Shown: positions 17,628 to 27,312, counted from the stretch's first letter. The stretch is DNA of 64,000 bases from Bordetella genomosp. 9 (GCF_002261425.1 NZ_NEVJ01000003.1:3162001-3226000), one strand, 5' to 3'. Translations and numbers: made by a program. Notes: a model not told the origin generated them from the sequence alone.

Positions 17628-18812
17628 ATGCCCCAGACTTTCCCGCCCCCCTTGGATGACGCATCGCAAGCCCATACCGCCCGCATGGCCGCGCATCTGC
17701 GCGCCGCGATCGCGCAGGCGGGCGGCTGGCTGTCCTTCGAGCACTGGATGGCGGAAGCGCTGTACGCGCCCGGGCTGGGCTATTACGCGGCGGGCAGCGT
17801 CAAGCTGGCCGAAGCCGGGACCGGATCCGGATCCGGCGCGCCGCCGGCGGGCGATTTCGTCACCGCGCCTGAGCTGACGCCGCTTTTCGGCCAGACCCTG
17901 GCGATGCAGGCGGCGCAGGTATTGCGCCAGACCGGCACGAACACCATCCTGGAGTTCGGCGCGGGCACCGGCGCGCTGGCCGAGCAGGTGCTGGCGGCCC
18001 TGGACGCGGAAGGCCTGGATGCGCGCTACCAGATCGTCGAGGTATCCGCGGACCTGCGCGCGCGCCAGCAGGCCCGGCTGGCCGCGCACGGCGATCGCGT
18101 CAGTTGGCTGGACCGCCTGCCCGATGCCTTCGAAGGCTGCGTATTGGCGAATGAGGTCCTCGACGCCATGCCGGTGCAGGTCTTCCGCTGGGATGAAACG
18201 GGCGCCCTGCTGGAACGGGGGGTCGTGGTGACTCCGGAAGATGGCTTCGCCTGGGCGGACCGGCCCGCGCCGCCACGGCTCGCGGAAGTCATGGCGCAGC
18301 GCATGCCGCCGCTGGAAGGCTATGTGTCTGAGGCCAACCTGCAGGGCGAGGCCTGGGTGCGCGGCATGGGGCAATGGCTGCGGCGCGGCGTGGCGCTGTT
18401 GATCGATTACGGCTTTCCGCGCCACGAGTACTACCACCCGCAGCGCGCCGCCGGCACGCTGATGTGCCACCTGCGGCATCACTCGCATGCCGATCCCTTC
18501 CTGGCGCCTGGATTGCAGGACATCACCGCGCACGTGGACTTCACCGCCATGGCGGATGCCGCCTTATCGGGTGGGCTCGATGTGCTGGGCTATCTGTCGC
18601 AGGCGCGCTTCCTGGTGAACGCGGGCCTGATGGAACGGCTGGCGACGCTGGACAGCAATGACGCCGCGAACTACGCGCGCACGGTCGCGCCGGTGCAGAA
18701 GCTGGTCTCGGAAGCCGAGATGGGTGAACTGTTCAAGGTGCTGGCGGTGGGCCGCGACGTCGATCCGCCGCTGATCGGCTTCCGCCGTGGCGACCGGCGC
18801 GCCATGCTGTAA
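17628..18812 (+). CDS. Class I SAM-dependent methyltransferase, MidA/NDUFAF7 family
   Basis: A 394-residue protein of the MidA/NDUFAF7 family. LSFEHWMAEALYAPGLGYYAAG opens it, LEFGAGTGALAEQVL is the SAM-binding glycine loop, and IVEVSADLRARQQARL, GCVLANEVLDAMPVQVF and LLIDYGFPRHEYYHPQRAAGTL are the family's long conserved blocks. The mitochondrial homologue methylates an arginine of a complex I subunit; the bacterial substrate is not settled. It is convergent with cca and alone in its transcript. Confidence 0.9.
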   Translation: MPQTFPPPLDDASQAHTARMAAHLRAAIAQAGGWLSFEHWMAEALYAPGLGYYAAGSVKLAEAGTGSGSGAPPAGDFVTAPELTPLFGQTLAMQAAQVLRQTGTNTILEFGAGTGALAEQVLAALDAEGLDARYQIVEVSADLRARQQARLAAHGDRVSWLDRLPDAFEGCVLANEVLDAMPVQVFRWDETGALLERGVVVTPEDGFAWADRPAPPRLAEVMAQRMPPLEGYVSEANLQGEAWVRGMGQWLRRGVALLIDYGFPRHEYYHPQRAAGTLMCHLRHHSHADPFLAPGLQDITAHVDFTAMADAALSGGLDVLGYLSQARFLVNAGLMERLATLDSNDAANYARTVAPVQKLVSEAEMGELFKVLAVGRDVDPPLIGFRRGDRRAML

Positions 18813-18888
18813 GGCGCACGCGGCCATCGCGGCGCGGCCTTTGTGGACGTCGCGGCGCGACCGCCCGAAGCCGGGCCACGGGTAATCC

Positions 18889-20010
18889 TCAGGACTTGCG
18901 CAGCGCGCGCAGCCGCGCGTCGCGCAGCGCCTGCTTGATGCGCGTGGGATCGCCCGTGTGTTGCCGGGCGATCGCGCCCGCGTCGATGCCCTGGATCGCC
19001 TCGAGCGCGGCACGCCATGCCGCCTGGTCCACCGCCACGCGCACGTCCGCCGCGCGCAGCAGGTCCAGGAAGCGTCCGGGCTTGCGCAAGGCGTCGCAAC
19101 GCTCCATCAGCGCCAGCATCGCCTCGGCATCGGCGCTGGCATCGGCACCGTCGGCACCATTGGCGGCGGCCGGCGCGGCCAATCCATCCAGCACCAGCGG
19201 CAGCAGCCGCGCATGATCCGCGCAGTCAGTGGGAACGCGTAGCCGCGCCGACAGATCGGCGCGTTGCGGCGAGTCCAGGCACAGCAGCGCGTAACGCGCG
19301 GCCAGCGGCAGCCCGCGCCGGGCGGCTTCGTCCAGGTCGGCCTTGACCCGGTCGTCCAGGTGCAAGCCCGGCAGGACGCGAGGCAAGGCGCCCGCCTGCT
19401 CCAGTACGTCCATCATCCTGGCGGGATGTCCGGCCATCAGCCCGCGCGACAACTCCTTCCATACGCGTTCCGGCACCAGGGCGTCGGCCTCGCCCGCGTC
19501 GACCATGGCGCGGCACAGCGCCAGGGTCTCCGGCGCCACGCTGAAATCGCCGAAACGCGCCGCGAAGCGCGCCAGCCGCAGTATGCGCACGGGATCCTCG
19601 GCGAAGGCGTCGCCGATGTGGCGCAGTACGCGCGCATGTACGTCGCGCACGCCCCCCAGGGGGTCGATCAGTTGGCCGTCGGCATCGCGGGCAATCGCAT
19701 TGACCGTCAGGTCGCGCCGCGCCAGGTCGTCTTCCAGCGTGACGTCGCTGCCGGTGTAGAAGGTGAATCCCTTGTACCCGCGCCCGGACTTGCGCTCGGT
19801 GCGCGCCAAGGCATATTCCTCGTGCGTGACGGGATGCAGGAAAACCGGAAAATCCCCGCCCACCGGCGTGAAGCCGCGCCGCATCATCGCTTCCGGCGTG
19901 GCGCCCACCACCACCCAATCGCGGTCGCCCGCCGGCAGGCCCAGCAGTTCGTCGCGCACGGCGCCGCCGACGATGTAGGCCCGCAAGCCGCCCAGCACGG
20001 GGTCGGTCAT
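18889..20010 (-). CDS. cca: CCA tRNA nucleotidyltransferase, short form
   Basis: A 373-residue class II CCA-adding enzyme. [22 protein letters not shown] holds the glycine motif and the catalytic Asp pair (DRD), [10 protein letters not shown] and [18 protein letters not shown] the nucleotide-binding part, and [16 protein letters not shown] the neck. It lacks the C-terminal HD phosphohydrolase domain found in E. coli Cca (412 residues), so only CCA addition and repair at tRNA 3' ends is expected. The gene ends 31 bases from the lytic transglycosylase and may be read with it. Confidence 0.94.
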   Translation of the reverse strand: MTDPVLGGLRAYIVGGAVRDELLGLPAGDRDWVVVGATPEAMMRRGFTPVGGDFPVFLHPVTHEEYALARTERKSGRGYKGFTFYTGSDVTLEDDLARRDLTVNAIARDADGQLIDPLGGVRDVHARVLRHIGDAFAEDPVRILRLARFAARFGDFSVAPETLALCRAMVDAGEADALVPERVWKELSRGLMAGHPARMMDVLEQAGALPRVLPGLHLDDRVKADLDEAARRGLPLAARYALLCLDSPQRADLSARLRVPTDCADHARLLPLVLDGLAAPAAANGADGADASADAEAMLALMERCDALRKPGRFLDLLRAADVRVAVDQAAWRAALEAIQGIDAGAIARQHTGDPTRIKQALRDARLRALRKS

Positions 20011-20041
20011 CGTGTCACCCGGACGCCATGCCCGGCCGCCA

Positions 20042-22198
20042 TCACGGCAGGTCCGTCCGTTCCGCCGGCTGCGGCCCGATCTGGCCCAGGCGCTGTTTGA
20101 GCGACTGCGGCTGGCCGGTGAACAGCGCCGCGTAGTACGTGGCGTTGGCCATGACGTTCTTCACATAGGTGCGCGTTTCGGTGAAGGGTATGGTTTCGGC
20201 GAAGATCGCGCCTTCCACCGGATGCGTCAGCGACGCGCGCCAGCGGATCGGCCGGCGCGGCCCGGCGTTGTAGCCTGCGCTGGCCAGCACCTGCGAGCCA
20301 TCCACGTCCTGCAGCACCATGCTCAGGTAGGACGTGCCCAGCAGCGTATTGGTGTCGAAGTCGTTGACCTGCCCCGGCGTGAAATTGCTCAGGCCGATCT
20401 TGCCGGCGACCCATTTCGCGGTGCCCGGCATCAGCTGCATCAGGCCCGACGCACCGACGGAGGACCGCGCGTCCATGATGAAGCGCGACTCCTGGCGGAT
20501 CAGGCCATACACCCAGGCCGGATCCAGCGCCACCTGGCTGGCCTTGGCCGCCACGCGTCCTTCGAAGGGTGCGATGTAGCGCTGCGTGAAGTCGAATTCC
20601 TTTTCGGTGCGCTCCGACGTATTCACCACGCGATCGTAGATATTCTCGCGGCGCGCCAGTTCGGCGGCCGCCAGCAGCTGGCGGTCGTCCATGCCGCGCA
20701 ACGCGAAATTCCACTCGGGCACGGCGTCGCCGCGCCAGCCCAGGCGGAACAGCGCGATGGCGCGCTGCAGGCCCTGGTTGGCGCGCGCCTGCGCCATTTC
20801 CTGCGTGCTGGGCTGCGGCGCGCGCGGCGGTACGGTGATGGCGCGGCCCAGTTCTTCCGCCGCCAGCTGGCCATAGAAATTGAACTTGCCGGCGATCTGG
20901 TCGTACTCGCGCTGCGCCTGTTCGCGGCGGCCCAGCGCGGCCAGGCCGCGCGCATGCCAGTAGATCCAGGCCGGTTCGTCGCGCGCTTCCGGCGACATGG
21001 CCTCGATCGACGCGACGACCCACTTCCAGTCGATGCGCTGCTGCCTGAGCGCGGCGCGCACCTTCCATTCCTCGTTGTATTGCGTCAGGCGGATGTGGCC
21101 CGCCTCGACATACCAGTCGTGAGCGCGCGGGTCCTGGTTCAGCACCGCGACCAGCGCCAGCTGCGCGCGCACCCAGGCCAGGTCCTGGCGCGGCAGGCTC
21201 TTGGCCCATTCGCGCCGCACATAGGAATCCGCGACATCCAGGTTGCCGCGCGCCAGGCGGGCCAGCGCGATGGTGACCAGCTCGGTTTCCGCCGGCGTGC
21301 GCAGGGTCCGCGGCTGGCGCACCAGCCATTTCATGGGATCCTTCATCATCGCGTCGTAGGTTTTCTGGTCCGGCGGTTCGAACAGATAGCCCACGTACTT
21401 GCGCGCGTCGGTCAGCTTGTTGTCTTCGATGGCGTCGCGGAACCGGGGCTGCAGGTCGTTCCAGCCCAGGACGCGGTTGGCGACCAGGTCGTCGTAGAGC
21501 GACCAGCACCAGGCGCCCGGCGCGAAGGCCCGCAGCGCATCGGCCGCGCTGACCTTGCGGCCCGTCATGTAGCGCGCTTCCATTGCGGCGCACTCGGTCT
21601 GCGCATTGCCGTTCTTGACGGGCGCCAGCTTGTTGACGGTGTCGTAATCGCCCGAGCGCGCGGCCGCCAGCAGCCAGTCCGCCCGCAGCTTGTCCGCCAG
21701 GTAGGCGTCCGGGTTGCGTTCGATGAAGCGGCGCAGCTGGTCCACCGGCCACTGCGCGCGCGGCATATTCCACACCTGATAGCGCAGCAGCCAATACTCG
21801 GGATACATGCCCAGCACGTCCTCGCGCGCCTGCGGCACCACCACGGCCAGCGCCGACCATTGCTTGCGCGTCATGGCATCGCGCGCGGTGATCACCGCCT
21901 GCCGCGCCGGCGTCAGCGGGTCGGTGGTCAGCAGCGAGACCTGTTCCGGTTGCGCGCTGGCGGTCGGATCGTTCGCCAGGCTGGTGACCGGCGCGGTGGC
22001 CAGCGCGGCGGGCGATCCGCTGCCCGGGACGCCGTCGGCCAGGCCGGGCGCGAGCTGCGCCTGCGGGGCGTGCTGCTGCGCGTCCACGGGCGCGCACGCG
22101 GACGTCAGCAATCCCAGCAGCGGCAAGGCGCGGCCCAGCAGGCGCGCGGCATCCACCCCCGGCGATTTCTGATAACGTCCCCCTTCCCGCCTACGCAT
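20042..22198 (-). CDS. Soluble lytic murein transglycosylase (Slt70-like), putative lipoprotein
   Basis: A 718-residue periplasmic peptidoglycan lyase. A large alpha-helical superhelix leads to a C-terminal lysozyme-like domain: [28 protein letters not shown] contains the catalytic Glu, and [15 protein letters not shown] follows. The N terminus reaches a lipobox-like LLTSAC, so lipid attachment is likely. With the ATG at 22198 the signal peptide is unusually long; a GTG at codon 14 (22159) would give a normal one, so the start is uncertain. Only 24 bases separate it from the divergent cyclo-ligase gene. Confidence 0.92.
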   Translation of the reverse strand: MRRREGGRYQKSPGVDAARLLGRALPLLGLLTSACAPVDAQQHAPQAQLAPGLADGVPGSGSPAALATAPVTSLANDPTASAQPEQVSLLTTDPLTPARQAVITARDAMTRKQWSALAVVVPQAREDVLGMYPEYWLLRYQVWNMPRAQWPVDQLRRFIERNPDAYLADKLRADWLLAAARSGDYDTVNKLAPVKNGNAQTECAAMEARYMTGRKVSAADALRAFAPGAWCWSLYDDLVANRVLGWNDLQPRFRDAIEDNKLTDARKYVGYLFEPPDQKTYDAMMKDPMKWLVRQPRTLRTPAETELVTIALARLARGNLDVADSYVRREWAKSLPRQDLAWVRAQLALVAVLNQDPRAHDWYVEAGHIRLTQYNEEWKVRAALRQQRIDWKWVVASIEAMSPEARDEPAWIYWHARGLAALGRREQAQREYDQIAGKFNFYGQLAAEELGRAITVPPRAPQPSTQEMAQARANQGLQRAIALFRLGWRGDAVPEWNFALRGMDDRQLLAAAELARRENIYDRVVNTSERTEKEFDFTQRYIAPFEGRVAAKASQVALDPAWVYGLIRQESRFIMDARSSVGASGLMQLMPGTAKWVAGKIGLSNFTPGQVNDFDTNTLLGTSYLSMVLQDVDGSQVLASAGYNAGPRRPIRWRASLTHPVEGAIFAETIPFTETRTYVKNVMANATYYAALFTGQPQSLKQRLGQIGPQPAERTDLP

Positions 22199-22222
22199 CA
22201 GCTCTCCTTACGCCTGTACCGA

Positions 22223-22846
22223 ATGACTACGAAAAATATGACAAAGGATAACGCAGTCGCGCTGCGCAAGCGATTGCGCGACGCCCGCGCATCGTTGAAC
22301 GATGCGCAGCGCCAACGCGGCGGGCTGCTCATGCGGGGCCGGCTCTACACCTGGGTGGGGCTGGCGCGCGACGCGGCACGCAAGGCGGGTCGGCCCGAAC
22401 TATCGGTCATCGCGGCGTACTGGCCGCTGGCGGACGAGCCCGACCTGCGGCCCCTGCTCAGCCAGTGGGTGGAAGCCGGCATCACGGTCGCCCTGCCGGT
22501 GGTGCGCGGTCCGGACCAGCCGCTGGAATTCCTGCCGTGGACGCCCGATGCGCCCATGCGCGAAGGCGCCTACGGCATCGCCGAACCCGCGGCCGGCGCC
22601 GCCGTGATCCCGGAGCTGGTCCTGGTGCCCACGCTGGGCTATACCGGACAGGCCGACCGGGTGGGCTATGGCGGCGGCTATTACGACCGCACGCTGGCGG
22701 CCCTGAAGGCGGCCGGACATGCCTGCACCACCATCGGCGTCGCCTGGACCACGGGCCGCCTGGAAGACACCCATGTTCCCGAACCGCACGACGTCCGCCT
22801 GGACGCCATCCTGACGCCGGACGGCTGGGTGCCGAAGGCGCCCTGA
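22223..22846 (+). CDS. 5-formyltetrahydrofolate cyclo-ligase
   Basis: A 207-residue enzyme that turns 5-formyl-THF into 5,10-methenyl-THF using ATP. ALRKRLRDARASL near the start supplies the usual basic helix, PELVLVPTLGYT and GYGGGYYDRTLAALK are the diagnostic folate/ATP-binding motifs. ATG 22223 (MTTKNMTK) and ATG 22238 are both possible starts. The upstream gap to the divergent lytic transglycosylase is very short, so its promoter must overlap that gene's start. Confidence 0.93.
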   Translation: MTTKNMTKDNAVALRKRLRDARASLNDAQRQRGGLLMRGRLYTWVGLARDAARKAGRPELSVIAAYWPLADEPDLRPLLSQWVEAGITVALPVVRGPDQPLEFLPWTPDAPMREGAYGIAEPAAGAAVIPELVLVPTLGYTGQADRVGYGGGYYDRTLAALKAAGHACTTIGVAWTTGRLEDTHVPEPHDVRLDAILTPDGWVPKAP

Positions 22847-22880
22847 GCGCGCGTACAGTCCGCGATCGGCCCCATCGGCG

Positions 22881-22901
22881 CCCCATGGGCCTGCCATGGG
22901 G
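22881..22901 (+). other. Perfect 8-bp inverted repeat downstream of the cyclo-ligase gene
   Basis: CCCCATGG, a five-base loop, then CCATGGGG, 35 bases after the stop codon. There is no T run, so it is a weak terminator at best; it may instead flank the NtrC enhancer that follows. Confidence 0.4.
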
Positions 22902-22909
22902 GCCAGAGG

Positions 22910-22926
22910 AGCACCAAGGCGGTGCA
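22910..22926 (+). promoter_or_regulatory. NtrC enhancer site (strong)
   Basis: AGCACCAAGGCGGTGCA matches the NtrC dyad TGCACC-N5-GGTGCA in all positions but the first. Its centre (22918) is about 109 bases upstream of the transcription start predicted from the sigma-54 promoter, close to the -108 position of an NtrC site at E. coli glnA. Confidence 0.75.
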
Positions 22927-22954
22927 ATAATCGACCTTTATGGGGCGCCGCCCA

Positions 22955-22971
22955 CGCACCGGACCGGGGCC
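22955..22971 (+). promoter_or_regulatory. Possible second, weak NtrC half-site pair
   Basis: CGCACC-N5-GGGGCC keeps five of six bases in the left arm and four of six in the right arm of the NtrC dyad. It lies 45 bases (about four helical turns) from the strong site, on the promoter side. Confidence 0.35.
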
Positions 22972-22999
22972 GCCCCGCGTGGCGGCCCGCCCGGAAAAT

Positions 23000-23016
23000 T
23001 TGGCACAACTGTTGCT
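23000..23016 (+). promoter_or_regulatory. Sigma-54 (-24/-12) promoter of the ATP-grasp/Anbu operon
   Basis: TGGCACAACTGTTGCT at 23001-23016 fits the consensus TGGCACR-N4-TTGCW at every fixed position, with the GG and GC elements 12 bases apart. The predicted start is near 23027, leaving a leader of about 73 bases to the ATG at 23100. Confidence 0.8.
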
Positions 23017-23099
23017 TCTTATATTTCGTAAACGGGCGTCCCCGTCTATCGCCCGGGTATAAGGCGAAGACGCCGCCCCCGACCGGGAGGAGCGCAATC

Positions 23100-24530
23100 A
23101 TGGACCAGCCGTCCGGCCCAGTCCGCGCCTACGACGAGATGTACGACAGCCAGGGCGGGGTGCGCCAGCACTACAGCGCCCTGCAACAGTGGCTTGCCAC
23201 GCAGACCGATGAGGTCATGGCCGCGCGGCGGCTGGAAGCCGACTTCAACTTCCGCCGCGTCGGCATCACGTTTTCCGTGGCCGGCGACGACGCCGGCACC
23301 GAAAGGCTGATTCCCTTCGACCTGATTCCCCGCATCATTCCCGCCGACGAATGGCGCGAACTGGATGCCGGGCTGAAGCAGCGCGTGCGCGCGCTGAACA
23401 TGTTCATCCACGACATCTACCACGGCCACGACATCGTGCGCGCGGGCATCGTGCCGGCGGAACAGGTCTTCCTGAACTCGCAATACCGGCCGGAGATGCA
23501 GGACGTCGACGTCGCCGAGAACATCTACTGCCACATCGCCGGCGTGGACGTCGTGCGCGCGGGCGCGGGCGCCTTCTACGTGCTGGAAGACAACCTGCGG
23601 GTGCCCTCCGGCGTGTCGTACATGCTGGAGAACCGCAAGATGTCGATGCGGCTCCTGCCCGATGCCTTCAGCCGCCTGAAGGTGGGCCCGGTGGCCCACT
23701 ATCCCGATCTGCTGCTGGACAACCTGCGCGAGGTCGCGCCGCGCGGCAACGACGATCCCACCGTGGTCGTGCTGACGCCGGGCATGTACAACTCGGCGTA
23801 TTTCGAGCATGCCTTCCTGGCCCAGCAGATGGGCGTCGAGCTGGTCGAAGGCCGCGACCTGTTTGTCGACCACAACACCGTCTACATGCGCACCACCCGC
23901 GGCCCCCGCCGCGTCGATGTGATCTACCGGCGCGTGGACGACGACTTCCTGGATCCGCTGTCGTTCCGCGCCGATTCGGCGCTGGGCGTGCCGGGGCTGC
24001 TGTCGGTGTACCGGGCCGGCCGCATCACGCTGGCCAATGCCATCGGCACAGGCATCGCCGACGACAAGTCGACCTATCTCTACGTGCCGGACATGATCCG
24101 CTTCTATCTGGGCGAAGAGCCCATCCTGCAGAACGTGCCGACCTGGCGCTGCGCGCGGCCCGACGAGCTGTCGCACGTGCTGGCGAACATGCACGAGCTG
24201 GTGGTCAAGGAAGTCCACGGCGCCGGGGGCTACGGCATGCTGGTCGGCCCGGCGTCGACGCGGGCGCAGGTGGATGCCTTCCGCGAACGCGTGCGCGCCA
24301 ACCCCGCCGCCTATATCGCGCAACCGACCCTGGCCTTGTCCACCGTGCCCACCTATGTGGAAAGCGGCGTCGCGCCGCGCCACGTCGACCTGCGCCCCTA
24401 CGTGCTGTGCGGCAAGGAAATCCACACCGTGCCGGGCGGCCTGTGCCGCGTGGCGCTGACGGAAGGATCCCTGGTGGTCAACAGCAGCCAGGGCGGCGGC
24501 ACCAAGGACACCTGGGTGCTGGAGGAATGA
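23100..24530 (+). CDS. Circularly permuted ATP-grasp family protein (DUF404/DUF407)
   Basis: A 476-residue ATP-grasp enzyme whose halves are in permuted order. The start is ATG 23100 with GGGAGGAG seven bases before; the frame is open further upstream but that part lies across the sigma-54 promoter. Typical segments are FNFRRVGITFSVAGDD, LIPFDLIPRIIPADEW, FYVLEDNLRVPSGVSYMLENR and VVKEVHGAGGYGMLVGP. The family is predicted to join an amino acid or amine to a carboxylate and make small peptide-like products or tags. It leads an operon with the alpha-E, transglutaminase and Anbu genes, a pairing known across proteobacteria and actinobacteria. Substrate unknown. Confidence 0.93.
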   Translation: MDQPSGPVRAYDEMYDSQGGVRQHYSALQQWLATQTDEVMAARRLEADFNFRRVGITFSVAGDDAGTERLIPFDLIPRIIPADEWRELDAGLKQRVRALNMFIHDIYHGHDIVRAGIVPAEQVFLNSQYRPEMQDVDVAENIYCHIAGVDVVRAGAGAFYVLEDNLRVPSGVSYMLENRKMSMRLLPDAFSRLKVGPVAHYPDLLLDNLREVAPRGNDDPTVVVLTPGMYNSAYFEHAFLAQQMGVELVEGRDLFVDHNTVYMRTTRGPRRVDVIYRRVDDDFLDPLSFRADSALGVPGLLSVYRAGRITLANAIGTGIADDKSTYLYVPDMIRFYLGEEPILQNVPTWRCARPDELSHVLANMHELVVKEVHGAGGYGMLVGPASTRAQVDAFRERVRANPAAYIAQPTLALSTVPTYVESGVAPRHVDLRPYVLCGKEIHTVPGGLCRVALTEGSLVVNSSQGGGTKDTWVLEE

Positions 24531-24532
24531 CC

Positions 24533-25504
24533 ATGCTCAGCCGCACCGCCGATAGCCTGTTCTGGATGTGCCGCTACATGGAGCGCGCCGAGAACATGGC
24601 CCGCATGCTGGACGTCAGCCTGCAGATGTCCCTGCTGCCGCAGGACCCTGCGGCGCGCGAGCGCTCGTGGCGCGCCCTGATGCGCATTTCCGAGCTGCAG
24701 ACCCTGTTCGACCACCGCTACCCCGAAGGTTCGCCGCGCGACGTGCTGCGCTTCATGGTGCGCGATCCGGACAACCCGTCTTCCATCTATGCCTGCCTGC
24801 GTGCCGCCCGTGAAAACGCCCGCGCCGTGCGCGGCAGCCTGACGACGGAACTCTGGGAAACGTACAACACCACCTGGCTGGAACTGCTGCGCCACCTGCG
24901 CGCCGAGCTGCCGGAACGCAACCCGGGCGAGTTCTTCGAATGGGTCAAGTTCCGCTCCCACGTGTCGCGCGGCGTCGCCGTGGGCACGATGCTGGAGGAC
25001 GAAGCCCTGTACTTCATGCGCCTGGGCATGCACCTGGAACGCGCCGACAACACCGCGCGCATGCTGGACGTCAAGTTCCATGAATACGACGACGCCGCCG
25101 AAGGCATGCGTGCCGACGCGCAGCGCGGCGCGGCGGTGCGCGACGAGTTCTATCGCTGGGCGGCCATCCTCGGTTCGGTATCGGGGCTGGAGGTCTACCG
25201 CAAGGTATACCGGGATGTCGTGACGCCGGACCGCGTGGCCGAATTGCTGATCCTGCACGGCGACATGCCGCGCTCGCTGCTCAGTTCGGTGCAGGCGGTG
25301 ACCGACAACCTGGCGTTGATCTCGAACGACCGCTCCGCCGAAACGGAGCGGCGCGCCGGCATGCTGTGTTCGGAACTGCGCTACGGCAAGGTGGAAGACA
25401 TCATGGCGAGCGGCCTGCATGGCTATCTGGAACGCTTCCTGGACCGCGTGAACGATCTGGGCAACCGCATCAGCCACGACTTCCTGCTGCCGCTTTCGGC
25501 TTAG
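24533..25504 (+). CDS. Alpha-E domain protein (DUF403)
   Basis: A 323-residue all-helical protein that is the standard partner of circularly permuted ATP-grasp proteins. MLSRTADSLFWMCRYMERAENMARMLDV opens it, and MRLGMHLERADNTARMLDVKFHE repeats the same helical motif in the middle, with the conserved Glu-Arg pairs. Two start codons are near the previous stop: ATG 24527 overlaps it, while 24533 has GGAGGA at the proper distance and is preferred. Biochemical role unknown; it is thought to work with the ATP-grasp enzyme. Confidence 0.92.
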   Translation: MLSRTADSLFWMCRYMERAENMARMLDVSLQMSLLPQDPAARERSWRALMRISELQTLFDHRYPEGSPRDVLRFMVRDPDNPSSIYACLRAARENARAVRGSLTTELWETYNTTWLELLRHLRAELPERNPGEFFEWVKFRSHVSRGVAVGTMLEDEALYFMRLGMHLERADNTARMLDVKFHEYDDAAEGMRADAQRGAAVRDEFYRWAAILGSVSGLEVYRKVYRDVVTPDRVAELLILHGDMPRSLLSSVQAVTDNLALISNDRSAETERRAGMLCSELRYGKVEDIMASGLHGYLERFLDRVNDLGNRISHDFLLPLSA

Positions 25505-25539
25505 CGGACAGGGACATCGGGCGCCACGGGACCAAGGGC

Positions 25540-26340
25540 ATGAGACACTTCATCAAACACGTTACGCAGTACCGCTACACCGCGCCGGTGAGCTACAGCA
25601 TCCAGACGCTGCGCCTGACGCCGCGCGGCGAAGACCACCAGCGTTCGCTGCGCTGGCACATCTACGCCCCCGGCGAACTGGCGGAGCAGGTGGATGCCTA
25701 TGGCAACACCACGCATACCCTGACCCTGAACCGCCAGCACAACGAAATCGACCTGCTGGTGACCGGCCAGGTCGAGATCGATCCGCTGACCGACGGCCTG
25801 CTCAAGAGCGAGGAAAACCGCCTGCCGGTGGACGCCTATCGGGTGCCCACGTCGCTGACCATGCCGGACAGCACCATCGCCGCCTTCTGCGCGCGCGTGC
25901 TGCCGAACGGCCTGCGCGAGCCGGGCGACGCGCTCAAGCTGGCGCAGGCGATCTCCGACCACGTGGCCTATGAGCCAGGCATCACCGACGTGACCACGGC
26001 GGCCGCCCAGGTGCTGGCGTTGGGCCACGGGGTATGCCAGGACCATGCGCATCTGTTCCTGGCCTGCGCGCGGGCGCTGGGGGTGCCGGCGCGCTATGTC
26101 AGCGGTTACCTGTATACGGTCAACGACCACGCCGCCAGCCACGCCTGGGCCGATATCTGGCTGCCGGGCGGCGGCTGGTGCAGCGTGGACATCACCAACC
26201 GGCAATTCGCGTCGGATTGCCATTGCCGGCTGGCGGTGGCGCGCGACTACGACGCGGCCAGTCCGGTGCGCGGCGTACGCCACGGCGGCGGCACCGAGTC
26301 GATGGTGGTGAACGTGCAGGTCCAGTCCGCTCAGCAGTAG
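25540..26340 (+). CDS. Transglutaminase-like cysteine peptidase family protein
   Basis: A 266-residue protein with the bacterial transglutaminase N-terminal region (residues 1-100, FIKHVTQYRYTAPVSYSIQT) and a catalytic core. The triad is C166 in GHGVCQDHAHLF, H201 in SHAWADIWLPGGGW and D217 in VDITN. Family members are mostly proteases or amidases. With the ATP-grasp and alpha-E genes it may cut or trim the ligated product. It starts 35 bases after the alpha-E stop, so it is likely co-transcribed. Confidence 0.93.
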   Translation: MRHFIKHVTQYRYTAPVSYSIQTLRLTPRGEDHQRSLRWHIYAPGELAEQVDAYGNTTHTLTLNRQHNEIDLLVTGQVEIDPLTDGLLKSEENRLPVDAYRVPTSLTMPDSTIAAFCARVLPNGLREPGDALKLAQAISDHVAYEPGITDVTTAAAQVLALGHGVCQDHAHLFLACARALGVPARYVSGYLYTVNDHAASHAWADIWLPGGGWCSVDITNRQFASDCHCRLAVARDYDAASPVRGVRHGGGTESMVVNVQVQSAQQ

Positions 26341-26448
26341 CGGCGTGGCGCGGCCGATGTTGCGACGTACCGACGCGGCCTTGGCGGCCGCCCTGTCATT
26401 TTTCGCCTGGTTCACTAAAATGCCCAGGTTGCCCCTCATCCCACGTCC

Positions 26449-27312
26449 ATGACTTACTGTGTCGCGGCCCGATTGCACACGGGCCTGGTTTTCCTGGCGG
26501 ATTCACGCACCAATGCGGGCGTGGATCAGATCAGTGTGTTCCGCAAACTCAACGTCTTCGAACGCCCCGGCGAGCGCGTCATGGTGCTGCTGACGTCGGG
26601 CAACCTGGCGATCAGCCAGTCGGTGATGAACATGCTGGCCATGCATGACAGCGCCGATCCGGATTCCATCTGGAACGCGCCCAATATGTTCGAAGCCACG
26701 CGCATCGTCGGCGAAGCCATCCGCGAAGTACATCGTCGCGACGCCGAAGCGCTGCACGACCAGGGCGTGGAGTTCAACGTCAACCTGATCTTCGGCGGCC
26801 AGATCGGCACCGAACGCTGCCGCCTGTTCCAACTCTATTCGGCCGGCAACTTCATCGAAGCCCACGCCGAATGCCCCTATTTCCAGATCGGCGAATCCAA
26901 GTACGGCAAGCCCATCCTCGACCGCGTGCTCGAACCCGGCACGACGCTGGATGAAGCGGCCAAGTGCGCGCTGATCTCCATGGATTCGACGCTGCGTTCG
27001 AATATCTCGGTCGGTTTGCCGCTGGACCTGCTGGTGTATGAAACCGGATCGCTGCGGGTGACGCGCTTCGCCAATATCGACGAAAACAATGCCTATTTCC
27101 GCATGATCCGCGGCAGCTGGGGCGAAAAGCTGCGCCAGGTCTTCGCGGAAATCGACGATCCGGTCTGGAGCAACCCCGCGTCGCCGGAAAGCCTGGTCCC
27201 CGCCGGGCGCATCCACCAACCCGTACGCGTGCTGCCCGGCAGCGCCGAGCCCACCGACGTCGCCCCCGTGCAGGCGCTGGCCGAAGGCAAGGAGCCGTCC
27301 CAGGCCGGCTGA
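26449..27312 (+). CDS. Proteasome-type protease Anbu (ancestral beta subunit)
   Basis: A 287-residue N-terminal-nucleophile hydrolase. After Met removal the nucleophile is Thr (MTYCVAARLHTGLVF); D18 in FLADSRTNAGVD and K33 in VFRKLNVF fill the Asp and Lys roles of proteasome beta subunits and HslV. HRRDAEALHDQGVEFNVNL and ECPYFQIGESKYGKPILDR are Anbu landmarks. Known Anbu proteins form open helical rings without an obvious ATPase. A 108-base gap from the transglutaminase gene holds a GCGGCC/GGCCGC hairpin (26375-26391) followed by a T run, so partial termination or a second promoter is possible. Its substrate is unknown. Confidence 0.94.
   Translation: MTYCVAARLHTGLVFLADSRTNAGVDQISVFRKLNVFERPGERVMVLLTSGNLAISQSVMNMLAMHDSADPDSIWNAPNMFEATRIVGEAIREVHRRDAEALHDQGVEFNVNLIFGGQIGTERCRLFQLYSAGNFIEAHAECPYFQIGESKYGKPILDRVLEPGTTLDEAAKCALISMDSTLRSNISVGLPLDLLVYETGSLRVTRFANIDENNAYFRMIRGSWGEKLRQVFAEIDDPVWSNPASPESLVPAGRIHQPVRVLPGSAEPTDVAPVQALAEGKEPSQAG

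Noticed and set aside
20012..22200. A very long open frame opposite the lytic transglycosylase gene
   Set aside because: It mirrors the third-codon GC bias of the real gene. Its translation is Arg/Gln/Ala/His-rich with no motifs, and only its last part (from 22223) is the real cyclo-ligase.
22896..23099. Upstream extension of the ATP-grasp coding frame
   Set aside because: It would overlap the NtrC and sigma-54 sites and is unlike the family. ATG 23100 has a strong ribosome site.
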